Positions 26,037 to 35,837 of a stretch of 64,000 bases of DNA are shown here, piece by piece. The notes below the pieces were generated by a model. The model did no database searches, was not told the origin of the DNA, and saw only the letters and a program-made list of their open reading frames with translations. This DNA is from Roseibium sediminicola. GTDB lineage: Bacteria; Pseudomonadota; Alphaproteobacteria; Rhizobiales; Stappiaceae. Each line of letters starts with the position of its first letter. The stretch's first letter is position 1. The position numbers and the translations under genes are program-made. The stretch is from assembly GCF_023156505.1 (NCBI RefSeq), contig NZ_JALNMJ010000018.1, positions 55,009 to 119,008 of the forward strand, in the 5' to 3' direction.

Positions 26037-27338
26037 GTGGCACTCGACACACCCAAACCTCTGGTTCTTTCCAACGCCAGGGTGATCGATCCGGCACGCG
26101 GTCTCGACGTGCCCGGCTCTGTCATCATTGCCGACGGCACCATCCTGGCCGCCGGTCCGGAAGCGGCCAATCAGGGCGCACCCTACGGCGCCGAGATTGT
26201 CGACTGCAAAGGCGCGATTGCCTGCCCCGGCCTGATCGATTTCTGCGTCTCCGTCGGCGAACCGGGCGCGGAACACCGCGAAACGCTTGCCAGCGCCTCC
26301 AACGCGGCGGCAGCCGGCGGTGTCACCACCATCTGCACCATGCCGGACACCGACCCGGTGATCGACGACCCGGCACTGGTCGACTTCATCCTGCGCCGGG
26401 CCCGCGACACCGCCAGCATCAATGTCCTGCCGCTCGCAGCTCTGACAAAGGGCCTGCGGGGCGAGGAAATGACCGAGATCGGCCTTCTGAAGGAAGCCGG
26501 TGCCGTTGCCTTCACCAATGGCCACAAGTCGGTCAAGAACGCCCAGGTGATGCGGCGCATGATGACCTATGCACGGGATTTCGGCGCGCTGGTGATCCAT
26601 CACACGGAAGATCCGGATCTGGCAGGCGGGGTCATGAATGCCGGGCTTAATGCCAGCTGGAAAGGCCTTTCCGGCGTGCCGCGCGAAGCGGAAATCATCA
26701 TGCTGGAGCGCGATCTGCGCCTGGTTGCCATGTCCAAGGGCAAATACCACGCGAACCTGATCTCGACCGCCGACAGCGCCGATGTCATCCGCGCCGGCAA
26801 GAAAAAGGGCCTCGACATCACCGCCGGGGTCTCGATCAACCACCTCACCCACAACGAAAACGACATCGGCGCCTACCGAACCTTCTTCAAGATGTCGCCG
26901 CCGCTTCGGGACGAGGACGACCGGCAGGCGATGATCGCCGCCGTCGCCGACGGCACCATCGACATCCTGTGCTCCAACCACGATCCGCAGGACGTGGAAA
27001 CCAAGCGCCATCCCTGGGCCGAGGCCGAGGACGGCGCGATCGGTCTGGAGACCCTTCTTGCCGCGGCACTCCGGCTCTATCATTCCGAGCAGGTCGATCT
27101 GGTCACGCTCCTGGCAACCATGACCTGCCGCCCGGCGGACCGCCTTGGTCTTGAAACCGGCCGCCTTGCCAAGGGCGCCCCGGCGGACGTCACCGTGTTC
27201 GATCCGGAGCGGCCGTGGGTCCTGGAGAAAAGCGCGATCCGCTCCCGCTCCAAGAACTCGCCCTTCGAGGATGCCAGGTTCTCCGGCCGGGTGCTCAGAA
27301 CCGTGGTCTCCGGCAGGACGGTCTATTCCTACAGCTGA
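26037..27338 (+). CDS. Dihydroorotase-like protein lacking metal ligands (PyrX-type ATCase partner)
   Basis: This 433-residue protein is a class I dihydroorotase homologue by overall fold and motifs, but the catalytic metal site is gone. The usual D-x-H-x-H-L-R-E-P-G strand reads IDFCVSVGEPG, so both histidines and the arginine are lost. MPNTxP reads MPDTDP, and the late TDHAPH motif reads SNHDPQ. In Pseudomonas a similar inactive PyrC' (PyrX) is needed to assemble active aspartate carbamoyltransferase. The position 20 bp after pyrB, in the same operon, fits that role. From memory, other Hyphomicrobiales carry the same degenerate copy beside pyrB, so a catalytic PyrC should exist elsewhere in the genome. 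Confidence 0.9.
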   Translation: MALDTPKPLVLSNARVIDPARGLDVPGSVIIADGTILAAGPEAANQGAPYGAEIVDCKGAIACPGLIDFCVSVGEPGAEHRETLASASNAAAAGGVTTICTMPDTDPVIDDPALVDFILRRARDTASINVLPLAALTKGLRGEEMTEIGLLKEAGAVAFTNGHKSVKNAQVMRRMMTYARDFGALVIHHTEDPDLAGGVMNAGLNASWKGLSGVPREAEIIMLERDLRLVAMSKGKYHANLISTADSADVIRAGKKKGLDITAGVSINHLTHNENDIGAYRTFFKMSPPLRDEDDRQAMIAAVADGTIDILCSNHDPQDVETKRHPWAEAEDGAIGLETLLAAALRLYHSEQVDLVTLLATMTCRPADRLGLETGRLAKGAPADVTVFDPERPWVLEKSAIRSRSKNSPFEDARFSGRVLRTVVSGRTVYSYS

Positions 27339-27359
27339 AGAACGAAGCAGGCGCAATCG

Positions 27360-27379
27360 GGACCGCATTTTTGCGGTCC
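27360..27379 (+). other. Stem-loop after the pyrB operon
   Basis: GGACCGCA-TTTT-TGCGGTCC is a perfect 8-bp stem 22 bp after the pyrX-like stop. No T-run follows, so it is at most a weak terminator or an mRNA end stabiliser. Confidence 0.4.
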
Positions 27380-27441
27380 ATCCGCCTTGCCGCCACAATT
27401 CTCGTCAAGCTTTCGCCGACCTGATCCAGCGGATGACCTTG

Positions 27442-28221
27442 ATGCGCCTGCCACTTCTCTTTTCGACAATGCTGCTGCTGTCGGCCGGATCGGCCTCCGC
27501 GGCCGACCTTTATCTGAAATATAAGCTCTATGCGCTGAGCCTGCCCATCGGCTCGGGCGTCCTGAATGTGAATGTGAACGACGGCAGCTATTCCTTGAGC
27601 GCCGACGGGCAGACGGCGGCCTTCGGCCGGCTGGTCTCCGACGGCAAGGGCAAGGTCAAGGCAGCGGGAAACGTCCGGGATCTAACGCTGAGCCCCGCCA
27701 GTTATGCGCTCGATCTGAAAAGCACGGACGAGACCGGGACGGTCGCCATGACAATGCGCGCGGGCAAGGTGGACACCGTTGCGGTCAATCCGCCCCAGGA
27801 CCGGATGAAGGAACGGATCAAGGTCACGGCTGCCCATCTGAAGAATGTTCTCGACCCCTTGAGCGCTGCACTGTTACCGGCGCCCAAAAGCCTCTCGCAG
27901 GAAAGCTGCAACAGAAGTCTGCGGATCTATGACGGCAAGGAACGATACGACGTTCACCTCTCCTACAAATCGCGCCGCGCCGCCAAGACCTCGGACGGAC
28001 GGTTCAAGGGCGAGGTGCTGGTCTGTGGCGTGCGTTATGAACCCGTCGCCGGCCACCGGCCCAAACGCAAATCGATCCAGGAACTCGCGAGCAACACCTC
28101 GATGGAGGTCTGGCTGGCGCCTGTAGGCAACAAACCCTACCTCGTGCCGCTTCGGGCGAGCATCACATTGCCCTTCGGTTCGCTGGTGGTGCAGGCGGAA
28201 AAATACAAATTGTCCAAGTGA
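27442..28221 (+). CDS. Exported DUF3108-family protein
   Basis: I prefer ATG 27442 (259 aa; 27433 is the alternative) because a signal peptide begins there: [23 protein letters not shown]. The mature part is a beta-rich DUF3108-like domain ([30 protein letters not shown], then repeated strands) and contains a cysteine pair (SCNRSL and LVCGVRY) that may form a disulfide. Such proteins are periplasmic; their role is not established. It lies between the pyrB operon and plsY, in the same direction as both, but with about 100-bp gaps on each side. Confidence 0.78.
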   Translation: MRLPLLFSTMLLLSAGSASAADLYLKYKLYALSLPIGSGVLNVNVNDGSYSLSADGQTAAFGRLVSDGKGKVKAAGNVRDLTLSPASYALDLKSTDETGTVAMTMRAGKVDTVAVNPPQDRMKERIKVTAAHLKNVLDPLSAALLPAPKSLSQESCNRSLRIYDGKERYDVHLSYKSRRAAKTSDGRFKGEVLVCGVRYEPVAGHRPKRKSIQELASNTSMEVWLAPVGNKPYLVPLRASITLPFGSLVVQAEKYKLSK

Positions 28222-28351
28222 CCAGTGCGCCTCTCGCCCTGGCAGACTGACCCGACGACACGCAGGAATACGAACGACCGGACTTGATCCCGGCGGCCAT
28301 GTCGCTACATTGCCCTCACAGTTTTTACCGATGTCACCGGAGTGTCTCAGG

Positions 28352-29014
28352 GTGCCCGATCCGATCAGCTGGGAATTGGCCTGGCCCTATTTTCTCGCCG
28401 CCCTCACCTTCGGCTATCTGCTCGGCTCGATCCCGTTCGGGCTGATTTTCACCCGCATGGCGGGCCTTGGCGACATCCGCAAGATCGGCTCCGGCAATAT
28501 CGGCACCACAAATGTGCTGCGCACCGGCAGGAAGTCCCTGGCTCTGGCAACGCTCCTGGGCGACGGCCTGAAAGGCACGGTCGCCGTTTTGATCGTCAGC
28601 CATCTCTATGGCCAGGAAATGGCGCTGATCACAGGTCTGGGCGCCTTTCTCGGTCATCTCTTTCCTGTTTGGCTGAAATTCAAGGGCGGCAAGGGTGTGG
28701 CCACCTATCTCGGCATCCTGCTCGGGATCTTCTGGCCGATGTTCCTGCTGGCGGCCGGCATCTGGATCGCCATGGCCGCCGTGTTCCGCTATTCCTCGCT
28801 CTCCGCGCTGACCATGGCCTTGCTGACACCCATTCTGCTGTGGCTGGTGTTTCACCAGGTCCAGATGGCCGAAATGTTCGCACTTCTCTCCGCTCTGGCC
28901 TGGGCCAAGCACCATGAGAATATCGGCCGGCTCCTGCGTGGCCAGGAGAGCAAGATCGGCTCCAAGTCCAAGCCCCAACCCGACGCGGCCGCGCCCGGCA
29001 GCGGAGGCGCGTGA
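28352..29014 (+). CDS. plsY: Acyl-phosphate:glycerol-3-phosphate acyltransferase
   Basis: PlsY transfers the acyl chain from acyl phosphate to glycerol-3-phosphate, the first step of phospholipid synthesis. The GTG at 28352 (220 aa) is chosen because it gives the family's usual short N-terminus before [13 protein letters not shown] and has GGAG about 10 bases upstream; ATG 28331 lacks a ribosome site. Motifs: [25 protein letters not shown] (phosphate loop) and the C-terminal [12 protein letters not shown]. About five membrane segments. The stop overlaps the dprA start (GTGA, 29011-29014), so translation is probably coupled. Confidence 0.94.
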   Translation: MPDPISWELAWPYFLAALTFGYLLGSIPFGLIFTRMAGLGDIRKIGSGNIGTTNVLRTGRKSLALATLLGDGLKGTVAVLIVSHLYGQEMALITGLGAFLGHLFPVWLKFKGGKGVATYLGILLGIFWPMFLLAAGIWIAMAAVFRYSSLSALTMALLTPILLWLVFHQVQMAEMFALLSALAWAKHHENIGRLLRGQESKIGSKSKPQPDAAAPGSGGA

Positions 29015-30150
29015 GCGGCCCTGGCAACGATAAAACCAAGCGCCTCTCCGAGGCAGACCGACTTGCCTGGCTGCGTTTAATACGCTCCGAAAACATCGGC
29101 CCGGTTACCTTCGCCGAGCTCCTCAGCCATTGCGGCACTGCCCAGAAGGCGCTTGAGCGTCTGCCGGACCTGTCCCGGCGCGGCGGCGGGAAAACCTACC
29201 GGCTCTGTTCCCGGGAGGCCGCCGAGGAGGAACTGGCCGCCCATCAGCGCATCGGTGCCAGGCTGGTTGCGCTTGGCGAAGAGGACTTTCCGCCCCATCT
29301 CCGGCACATTGACGGACCGCCGCCCCTGTTGTCGGTGCTGGGTGGAGACGTGATCGCGCGAGACCGGATGCTCGGCATCGTCGGCGCGCGCAACGCCTCC
29401 CTGTCGGGCCGCAAGCTCGCGGGCCGATTTGCCAAGGAGCTGGGCGCTGAAGGTTTTGCCATTGCCTCGGGTCTCGCCCGGGGTATCGACGCCGCCGCCC
29501 ATGAAGCGGCGGTCCCGACCGGCACCGTCGCGGTCTTCGCGGGCGGGATAGACATTCTTTATCCACCGGAACATGACCGGCTGCTCGGCGCGCTGCTCCA
29601 GGCCGGCGGCGCGGCGATCAGCGAAATGCCTTTTGGCTGGAAACCGCGCGGCCGCGATTTCCCCAGGCGCAACCGTCTGATCTCGGGCCTGTCTCTCGGT
29701 GTGGTCGTGATTGAGGCCGCAAAGGCGTCGGGCTCCCTGCACACTGCCCGCTACGCCCTGGAGCAGAACCGGGAGATCTTTGCCGTCCCAGGTTCGCCGC
29801 TGGATCCAAGGTCGGAAGGGGCGAATGGCCTGATCCGTCAGGGCGCCACACTTGTCACGTCGGCCGCCGACATTCTGGAAGGCCTGTCCGGCCCGCTCGA
29901 ACCCAGACTGTCCTTTACCGAAACGCACCGTCAACCGCCCTCGCCAACCGGACCGATCGAGCCGCCGGAACCTGACGACAAGCTTCGGACCAGGGTCCTG
30001 AATGCGCTCGGGCCGACCCCGGTCGACCTGGACGAGCTGATCCGTTTTGCCGATGGCGATGCCCGCTCCGTCCACATCCTGCTTCTGGAACTGGAACTCG
30101 CCGGACGCCTCGAACGGCATCGCGGCAACAAAATCTCGGCTCTGATGTGA
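29011..30150 (+). CDS. dprA: DNA-processing protein DprA
   Basis: DprA binds single-stranded DNA and loads RecA during natural transformation. This 379-residue protein starts with GTG at 29011, overlapping plsY by 4 bp, with GGAGG just before it. The Rossmann-like core runs from about 70 to 290: [76 protein letters not shown] and [19 protein letters not shown]. The C-terminus forms a winged helix ([15 protein letters not shown]). Its presence does not prove competence, as many alphaproteobacteria carry it without a complete uptake system. Confidence 0.95.
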   Translation: MSGPGNDKTKRLSEADRLAWLRLIRSENIGPVTFAELLSHCGTAQKALERLPDLSRRGGGKTYRLCSREAAEEELAAHQRIGARLVALGEEDFPPHLRHIDGPPPLLSVLGGDVIARDRMLGIVGARNASLSGRKLAGRFAKELGAEGFAIASGLARGIDAAAHEAAVPTGTVAVFAGGIDILYPPEHDRLLGALLQAGGAAISEMPFGWKPRGRDFPRRNRLISGLSLGVVVIEAAKASGSLHTARYALEQNREIFAVPGSPLDPRSEGANGLIRQGATLVTSAADILEGLSGPLEPRLSFTETHRQPPSPTGPIEPPEPDDKLRTRVLNALGPTPVDLDELIRFADGDARSVHILLLELELAGRLERHRGNKISALM

Positions 30151-30337
30151 AGGACCGATTTATCTTGAATCTCAGTGGATAACCCGTATCTGGAGCGAAC
30201 CGCTTGACCCCAGTGCCTCAAAGGTCCATTTGACAGGCGGCGCTTGATCCTTGATCGTCTGCGCCATCAGATCAATTGAAAGATCACCTTCTCCACCGGG
30301 CGGGGCTCCGTTTCCGGCAAAAATAATTTGGGTAAGA

Positions 30338-33052
30338 ATGAACGTCGTCATTGTGGAATCGCCGGCGAAAGCCAAGACGATCAACAAATATCTCGGCTCC
30401 GACTACACGGTCCTGGCCTCCTATGGTCACGTGCGGGATCTGCCGCCGAAGGACGGTTCGGTGCAGCCGGACGACAACTTCGCCATGAGCTGGCAAGTGG
30501 ATTCGAAGTCCCAGAAGCGCCTGACCGAGATCGCCAATGCGGTGAAAGACGCCGACCGTCTCATTCTCGCGACTGACCCCGACCGCGAAGGGGAAGCGAT
30601 TTCATGGCACGTGCTTGAAGTTCTGCAGAAAAAGCGGGTTCTGAAGGACAAGCATGTTGAGCGCGTGGTGTTCAACGCCATCACCAAGAAGGCGATTCTG
30701 GAGGCGATGGCCAATCCGCGCCAGCTGGATACGCCGCTGGTCGATGCCTATCTCGCCCGCCGGGCCCTCGATTATCTCGTTGGCTTCACCCTGTCGCCGG
30801 TTCTCTGGCGCAAACTGCCCGGTGCCCGCTCCGCCGGCCGTGTGCAGTCGGTCGCGCTCCGGCTGATCTGCGACCGGGAAATGGAAATCGAGACCTTCAA
30901 CCCGCAGGAATACTGGTCGATCTTCGCCAACATGAAGACCCCGGCCGGCGACATGTTCCAGGCCGGCCTGACCGGGTTCGACGGCAGGAAGATCGGCCGT
31001 CTCGACATCACAAACGAAGCCGACGCCACCACCATCAAGACCATGCTGGAAAGCGCCAGCTTCAAGGTCGACAGCGTCGCCTCCAAGCCGGCCAGACGCA
31101 ATCCCGCCGCCCCCTTCACCACCTCGACGCTGCAGCAGGAAGCGTCCCGCAAACTCGGCTTTGCCGCCTCGCGCACCATGCAGGTCGCCCAGAGACTTTA
31201 CGAAGGCATTTCCATCGGCGGCGAGACCTCCGGTCTCATCACCTATATGCGTACCGACGGCGTCCAGATCGCCGACGAGGCCATCACCGCCGCGCGGTCC
31301 GTGATTGCCAAGGACTTCGGCGACAAATACGTGCCTGAGAAGCCGCGTGCCTATTCCTCCAAGGCAAAAAACGCCCAGGAGGCCCACGAAGCCATCCGTC
31401 CGACCGATCTGTCCCGGCGGCCGAAGGACGTCGCGCCGTTCCTCGATCCGGATCAGGCCAAGCTCTATGAGCTGATCTGGAAACGGACCATGGCCTCCCA
31501 AATGGAATCTGCGGTGCTGGAACGCACCACCATCGAGATCCTGGCAGATGGCTCCGGCAAGCGCGCCAATCTGCGCGCGACCGGTTCCGTCGTCCGCTTC
31601 GACGGCTTCCTGGCGCTCTACCAGGAAAGCCGCGACGACGACGAGGACGAGAATTCCAAGCGCCTGCCCGCGGTTGACGAAGGCGCCGCGCTGACGGCGG
31701 CCTCGGTCGACGGCACAACCGACGCCATTGAATCCTCAAAGCATTTCACAACGCCGCCGCCGCGCTATACGGAAGCCAGCCTGGTGAAGAAGATGGAAGA
31801 GCTCGGCATCGGCCGGCCGTCCACCTATGCTTCGACGCTGCAGACCCTGCGCGACCGCGACTATGTCGAACTCGACAAGAAGCAGCTGGTGCCGATGGAC
31901 AAGGGCCGCATCGTCACGGCCTTCCTGGAAAGCTTCTTCCAGCGCTATGTGGAATTCGATTTCACCGCGAGCCTGGAAGAACAGCTCGACAAGATTTCCG
32001 CGGGCGAGCTGTCCTGGCTCGACGTCCTGCGTGATTTCTGGACCGGTTTTTCCGGTGCAGTCGACGAAATCAAGGACCTGCGCGTCGCCGAGGTCATCGA
32101 CGCCCTCAACGAGCTGCTCGGCCCGCATATTTTCCCGGAAAAGGAAGACGGCTCCGATCCGCGCAAATGCCCGACCTGCGACAGCGGCCAGCTGTCCCTG
32201 AAGGTCAGCCGCTGGGGGGCCTTTATCGGCTGTTCCAACTATCCCGAATGCGGCTATACCCGCCAGCTCGGCAAGCCGAGCGGCGAGAATGGCGAGGCCG
32301 ACGAGGGCCCGAAGGTGTTCGGCACCGACCCGGAGACCGGCCTGGAAGTGTCGCTGCGCACCGGCCGTTTCGGGCCTTACGTGCAGCTCGGCAACGAGGC
32401 CAAGCCGAAGCGCTCGTCCCTGCCCAAGGGCTGGTCCGCCGCTGACATGGACCTCGACAAGGCCTTGCAACTCCTGTCCCTGCCGCGTGAGGTCGGACCG
32501 CATCCCGAAGACGGCAAGATGATCACGGCCGGCATCGGCCGCTACGGCCCGTTCGTGCTGCATGAAGGCACCTATGCCAATCTCTCGACACCGGACGAGG
32601 TGTTCTCCGTCGGCATCAACCGTGCTGTCGATGCGCTCGCCGAAAAACGCGCCAAGGGCGGCGGACGGCGCGGCGCGGCGGCGACACCGCTGAAGGAACT
32701 TGGCGAACACCCGCAGGAAGGCGGACCGGTTAATGTCTATGACGGCCGCTACGGGCCTTATGTCAAACACGGCAAGATCAACGCGACCCTGCCCAAGGAC
32801 AGCGACCCGCAGACGGTGACGCTGCAACAGGCGCTGGAGCTGATTGCCGCCAAGGCCTCCAAGGGCGGCACCAAGAAAAAGGCCGCGGCGAAGAAGCCGG
32901 CCGCGAAAAAGACAACGGCCAAGAAAGCGGCCAATGGCGAAGACAAGCCGGCCGCCAAAAAAACGGCAGCCAAGAAGACGACCGCCAAGAAGACCGCCAA
33001 GGCCGAGGTCGACGCGTCGTCCGACGAGGTGCCCTGGGATGACGCCTCTTGA
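30338..33052 (+). CDS. topA: DNA topoisomerase I
   Basis: TopA relaxes negative supercoils through a tyrosine-DNA link. I place the start at ATG 30338 (904 aa; MNVVIVESPAKAKTINKYLG) because the family begins there. The TOPRIM domain is at 1-120 (ATDPDREGEAISWH), and the active-site tyrosine lies in LITYMRTDG. A C4 zinc ribbon (CPTCDSGQ, then CSNYPEC) and about three TopA C-terminal repeats (GRFGPYVQLG, GRYGPFVLHEG, GRYGPYVKHG) follow. The tail is rich in Lys/Ala and probably binds DNA non-specifically. It overlaps rnr by 4 bp. An upstream gap of 187 bp likely holds its promoter. Confidence 0.97.
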   Translation: MNVVIVESPAKAKTINKYLGSDYTVLASYGHVRDLPPKDGSVQPDDNFAMSWQVDSKSQKRLTEIANAVKDADRLILATDPDREGEAISWHVLEVLQKKRVLKDKHVERVVFNAITKKAILEAMANPRQLDTPLVDAYLARRALDYLVGFTLSPVLWRKLPGARSAGRVQSVALRLICDREMEIETFNPQEYWSIFANMKTPAGDMFQAGLTGFDGRKIGRLDITNEADATTIKTMLESASFKVDSVASKPARRNPAAPFTTSTLQQEASRKLGFAASRTMQVAQRLYEGISIGGETSGLITYMRTDGVQIADEAITAARSVIAKDFGDKYVPEKPRAYSSKAKNAQEAHEAIRPTDLSRRPKDVAPFLDPDQAKLYELIWKRTMASQMESAVLERTTIEILADGSGKRANLRATGSVVRFDGFLALYQESRDDDEDENSKRLPAVDEGAALTAASVDGTTDAIESSKHFTTPPPRYTEASLVKKMEELGIGRPSTYASTLQTLRDRDYVELDKKQLVPMDKGRIVTAFLESFFQRYVEFDFTASLEEQLDKISAGELSWLDVLRDFWTGFSGAVDEIKDLRVAEVIDALNELLGPHIFPEKEDGSDPRKCPTCDSGQLSLKVSRWGAFIGCSNYPECGYTRQLGKPSGENGEADEGPKVFGTDPETGLEVSLRTGRFGPYVQLGNEAKPKRSSLPKGWSAADMDLDKALQLLSLPREVGPHPEDGKMITAGIGRYGPFVLHEGTYANLSTPDEVFSVGINRAVDALAEKRAKGGGRRGAAATPLKELGEHPQEGGPVNVYDGRYGPYVKHGKINATLPKDSDPQTVTLQQALELIAAKASKGGTKKKAAAKKPAAKKTTAKKAANGEDKPAAKKTAAKKTTAKKTAKAEVDASSDEVPWDDAS

Positions 33053-35367
33053 GCGCAAAACGGATTAGCACGCGCAAACACACCAAGCGAAAACACGCCA
33101 AGGTTCCAGGTGAAATGCCCTCGCGCGAGGACATTCTCGCCTTTGTCGCGGACAACCCGGGCAAGGCCGGCAAGCGCGAGATCGCGCGCCACTTTGGCAT
33201 CATTGGCGGCGCCCGCATCCATCTGAAGAAGATGCTGAAAGATCTGGCCGATGACGGCCTGGTGGAGAAGCGCAACAAGCGCATGATCCGCCCGGGCGAT
33301 CTGCCACCGGTCTTTGTCGCCAACCTCTCCGCCCGCGACCGCGACGGCGAGCTTCTGGGCACGCCCGTCGACTGGGACGACGAAGCCGGCGATCCACCGA
33401 AGATCCTGGTGCTGGCGGGCAAGACAAAGGCCACCCAGCCGGGTGTCGGCGACCGGGCGCTCGTTCGCCTGACCGAAGCCGAAACCGGTCCCGAGGCGAG
33501 CCATGCGGCCAGGGTCATCCGGGTTCTGGAGAAGAAACAGGGCGCGATCCTGGGCATTCTCAGAAAGCGCGACGGCAGCCGCCCGCCCTATCTGGAACCG
33601 ATCGACCGCAAGCAACGCGAACTGGATGTCGACCCACAGGACCTCAAGGACGCCGACGACGGTGATCTGGTCAGCGTGCAGGTGTCGCGTTCCGGCCGCT
33701 ACGGCCATCCGCGCGCCTCGATTGTCGAACGCTTCGGCTCGATGAAGTCGGAAAAGGCGATCTCCGAAATCGCCCTGCAGTCGCACGGCATTCCGCATGT
33801 CTTTCCGGCCGCGGTCGAAGCCCAGGCGGAAGGCGCCAAGCCGGTCGAAAAACTCGGGCAGCGAGAGGACTGGCGCCAGATCCCGTTGATCACCATCGAT
33901 CCGCCCGATGCCAAGGACCATGATGACGCCGTTTATGCGGAACAGGACAAGGATCCGCAGAATGAAGGCGGTCACATCGTCTATGTCGCGATCGCCGATG
34001 TCGCCTATTACGTGACGCCCGGCTCGCCGATGGACAAGGAAGCGAACCTGCGCGGCAATTCGGTCTATTTCCCGGACCGTGTCATTCCGATGCTTCCCGA
34101 ACGGATTTCCAACCAGCTCTGTTCCCTCAGGGAAAAGGAAGACAAGCCGTCGCTGGCCGTTCGGATGATCTTCGACAAGACCGGCCGCAAGACAGGGCAT
34201 ACGTTCCACCGGGTGCTGATGCGCTCGGCCGCCAAACTCTCCTATATCCAGGCACAGAAGGCGATTGACGGTGTCACGGACGAGAAGACGGAAACGATCG
34301 TCGACGGCATCCTGAAGCCGCTCTGGGCCGCCTATGAGGTGCTTAAGAAGGGCCGCGATGCCCGCGAGCCGCTGGATCTCGATCTTCCCGAACGCAAGAT
34401 CAAGCTCAAGGAAGACGGCACCGTCGATCATGTCTACGTGCCGGACCGGCTCGACGCGCACAAGCTGATCGAAGAGTTCATGATCCAGGCGAATGTCGCC
34501 GCGGCCGAGACGCTGGAGAAGAAGAAATCTCCCCTGCTCTACCGGATCCATGACGCCTCGACCCCGGAGAAGCTGGAAAGCCTCAAGGACTTCCTGTCGA
34601 CGCTCAACATGAAGCTGCCATCCACGGGCGGTCTCCGGCCATCGGTGTTCAACAGCATTCTGGCCAAGGTCAAGGACACGCCGCAAGCACATCTGGTTAA
34701 TGAAGTCGTGCTGCGCAGTCAGGCCCAGGCCGAATACGCGCCGCAGAACATCGGCCATTTCGGTCTCAATCTGCGCCGCTATGCCCATTTCACCTCGCCG
34801 ATCCGCCGTTATGCCGACCTGATCGTGCATCGCGGACTGATCTCGGCCCTCGGGCTTGGCAAGGACGGCCTGCCGGAGGGCATAGAGAGCAAGCTGGAAG
34901 CCATCGGGGCGGAGATTTCCAGCGCCGAACGACGGGCCATGCTGGCCGAACGCGACACGATCGACCGGCTGATCGCGCTCTGGATGAGCGATCAGGTTGG
35001 CGCGACCTTCCAGGGCCGCATCGCCGGTGTGATCAAGTCCGGCCTGTTCGTGCGTCTTGAGGAGACCGGCGCCGACGGCTTCGTGCCCGCCTCCACCATC
35101 GGCCTCGACTTTTATCGCTATGACGAAGCGTCGCATGCGCTGATAGGTGACAAAACCGGCGAGACCTACCAACTTGGCGATCAAGTTGAGGTCAGGCTCG
35201 TTGACGCCGCGCCCTTTGCCGGATCGCTGACCTTCGAGATGGTCAGTCACGGACGGATCGCCGGCAGGCGCATACGCAAGGCAGCCCCCAAGGCGCGGCG
35301 CGGGCCACCCAAGGGCAAACGCGACACGACCTCTCCAAAGAAGAAGGTTCGAAGGAGGTCATCGTGA
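33049..35367 (+). CDS. rnr: Ribonuclease R
   Basis: RNase R is a processive 3'-5' exoribonuclease that degrades structured RNA. The frame starts with TTG at 33049, overlapping the topA stop (TTGA); about 20 residues before PSREDILAF fit close relatives, so this is preferred to ATG 33115. It is 772 aa. Order: helix-turn-helix (about 23-75), cold-shock domains, RNB domain with catalytic DPPDAKDHDDAVY (about 284) and FTSPIRRYADLIVHRG, S1 domain (about 660-740), and a basic tail. It overlaps the next gene by 4 bp and belongs to the coupled core operon. Confidence 0.96.
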   Translation: MSAKRISTRKHTKRKHAKVPGEMPSREDILAFVADNPGKAGKREIARHFGIIGGARIHLKKMLKDLADDGLVEKRNKRMIRPGDLPPVFVANLSARDRDGELLGTPVDWDDEAGDPPKILVLAGKTKATQPGVGDRALVRLTEAETGPEASHAARVIRVLEKKQGAILGILRKRDGSRPPYLEPIDRKQRELDVDPQDLKDADDGDLVSVQVSRSGRYGHPRASIVERFGSMKSEKAISEIALQSHGIPHVFPAAVEAQAEGAKPVEKLGQREDWRQIPLITIDPPDAKDHDDAVYAEQDKDPQNEGGHIVYVAIADVAYYVTPGSPMDKEANLRGNSVYFPDRVIPMLPERISNQLCSLREKEDKPSLAVRMIFDKTGRKTGHTFHRVLMRSAAKLSYIQAQKAIDGVTDEKTETIVDGILKPLWAAYEVLKKGRDAREPLDLDLPERKIKLKEDGTVDHVYVPDRLDAHKLIEEFMIQANVAAAETLEKKKSPLLYRIHDASTPEKLESLKDFLSTLNMKLPSTGGLRPSVFNSILAKVKDTPQAHLVNEVVLRSQAQAEYAPQNIGHFGLNLRRYAHFTSPIRRYADLIVHRGLISALGLGKDGLPEGIESKLEAIGAEISSAERRAMLAERDTIDRLIALWMSDQVGATFQGRIAGVIKSGLFVRLEETGADGFVPASTIGLDFYRYDEASHALIGDKTGETYQLGDQVEVRLVDAAPFAGSLTFEMVSHGRIAGRRIRKAAPKARRGPPKGKRDTTSPKKKVRRRSS

Positions 35368-35837
35368 CGGTTCGTTACGACGTGCACGAGAAACTGGCGG
35401 CGCCCGAAGCGCCGCCTGAAAAACCGCGCCGGAAAGTCCTGCCCGCCATGCTGCGCGGTGCCCAGAACCGCTGCATGAATTGCGGCCAAGGCCGGATCTT
35501 CGACGGGTTTCTGTCCGTCCGTCATGCTTGTGAAGCGTGCGGCGAGGAATTTCGTCATCACCGCGCAGACGACGCACCGCCCTATTTCACTATCACCATT
35601 GTCGGCCACATCGTCATTCCGGCGATGCTGATTGTCGAGGTGATGTGGCGCCCGGCCCTGTGGATCCACATGTCGCTGTGGGTGCCCCTCACTCTCTTTC
35701 TCTCCCTCGGCCTGATGCGGCCGATCAAGGGGGCCCTCATCGGACTGCAATGGGCGCTCTACATGCACGGCTTCGACCCGGATGCGGAAGAGGACCAGCC
35801 GCTGCCTGTACCGGTGCCGTCTGAAAGGATTTCATGA
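35364..35837 (+). CDS. DUF983 membrane protein with zinc-ribbon-like motif
   Basis: A 157-residue protein starting with GTG at 35364, overlapping rnr by 4 bp. It has two CxxC pairs (NRCMNCGQ and ACEACGEE, about residues 37-60) that could bind zinc on the cytoplasmic side. Two membrane helices follow (about 75-93 and 100-122), then an acidic tail. This is the DUF983 arrangement; the family's function is unknown. The ribosome site AAGGAGG lies just upstream inside rnr. It overlaps the NUDIX gene by 4 bp (ATGA), so it belongs to the translationally coupled series topA-rnr-DUF983-NUDIX. Confidence 0.92.
   Translation: MTVRYDVHEKLAAPEAPPEKPRRKVLPAMLRGAQNRCMNCGQGRIFDGFLSVRHACEACGEEFRHHRADDAPPYFTITIVGHIVIPAMLIVEVMWRPALWIHMSLWVPLTLFLSLGLMRPIKGALIGLQWALYMHGFDPDAEEDQPLPVPVPSERIS

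Noticed and set aside
32866..33010. Repetitive lysine-rich DNA at the end of topA as a mobile or tandem repeat
   Set aside because: It encodes the in-frame Lys/Ala tail that is normal for alphaproteobacterial topoisomerase I; codons vary and there is no flanking duplication.
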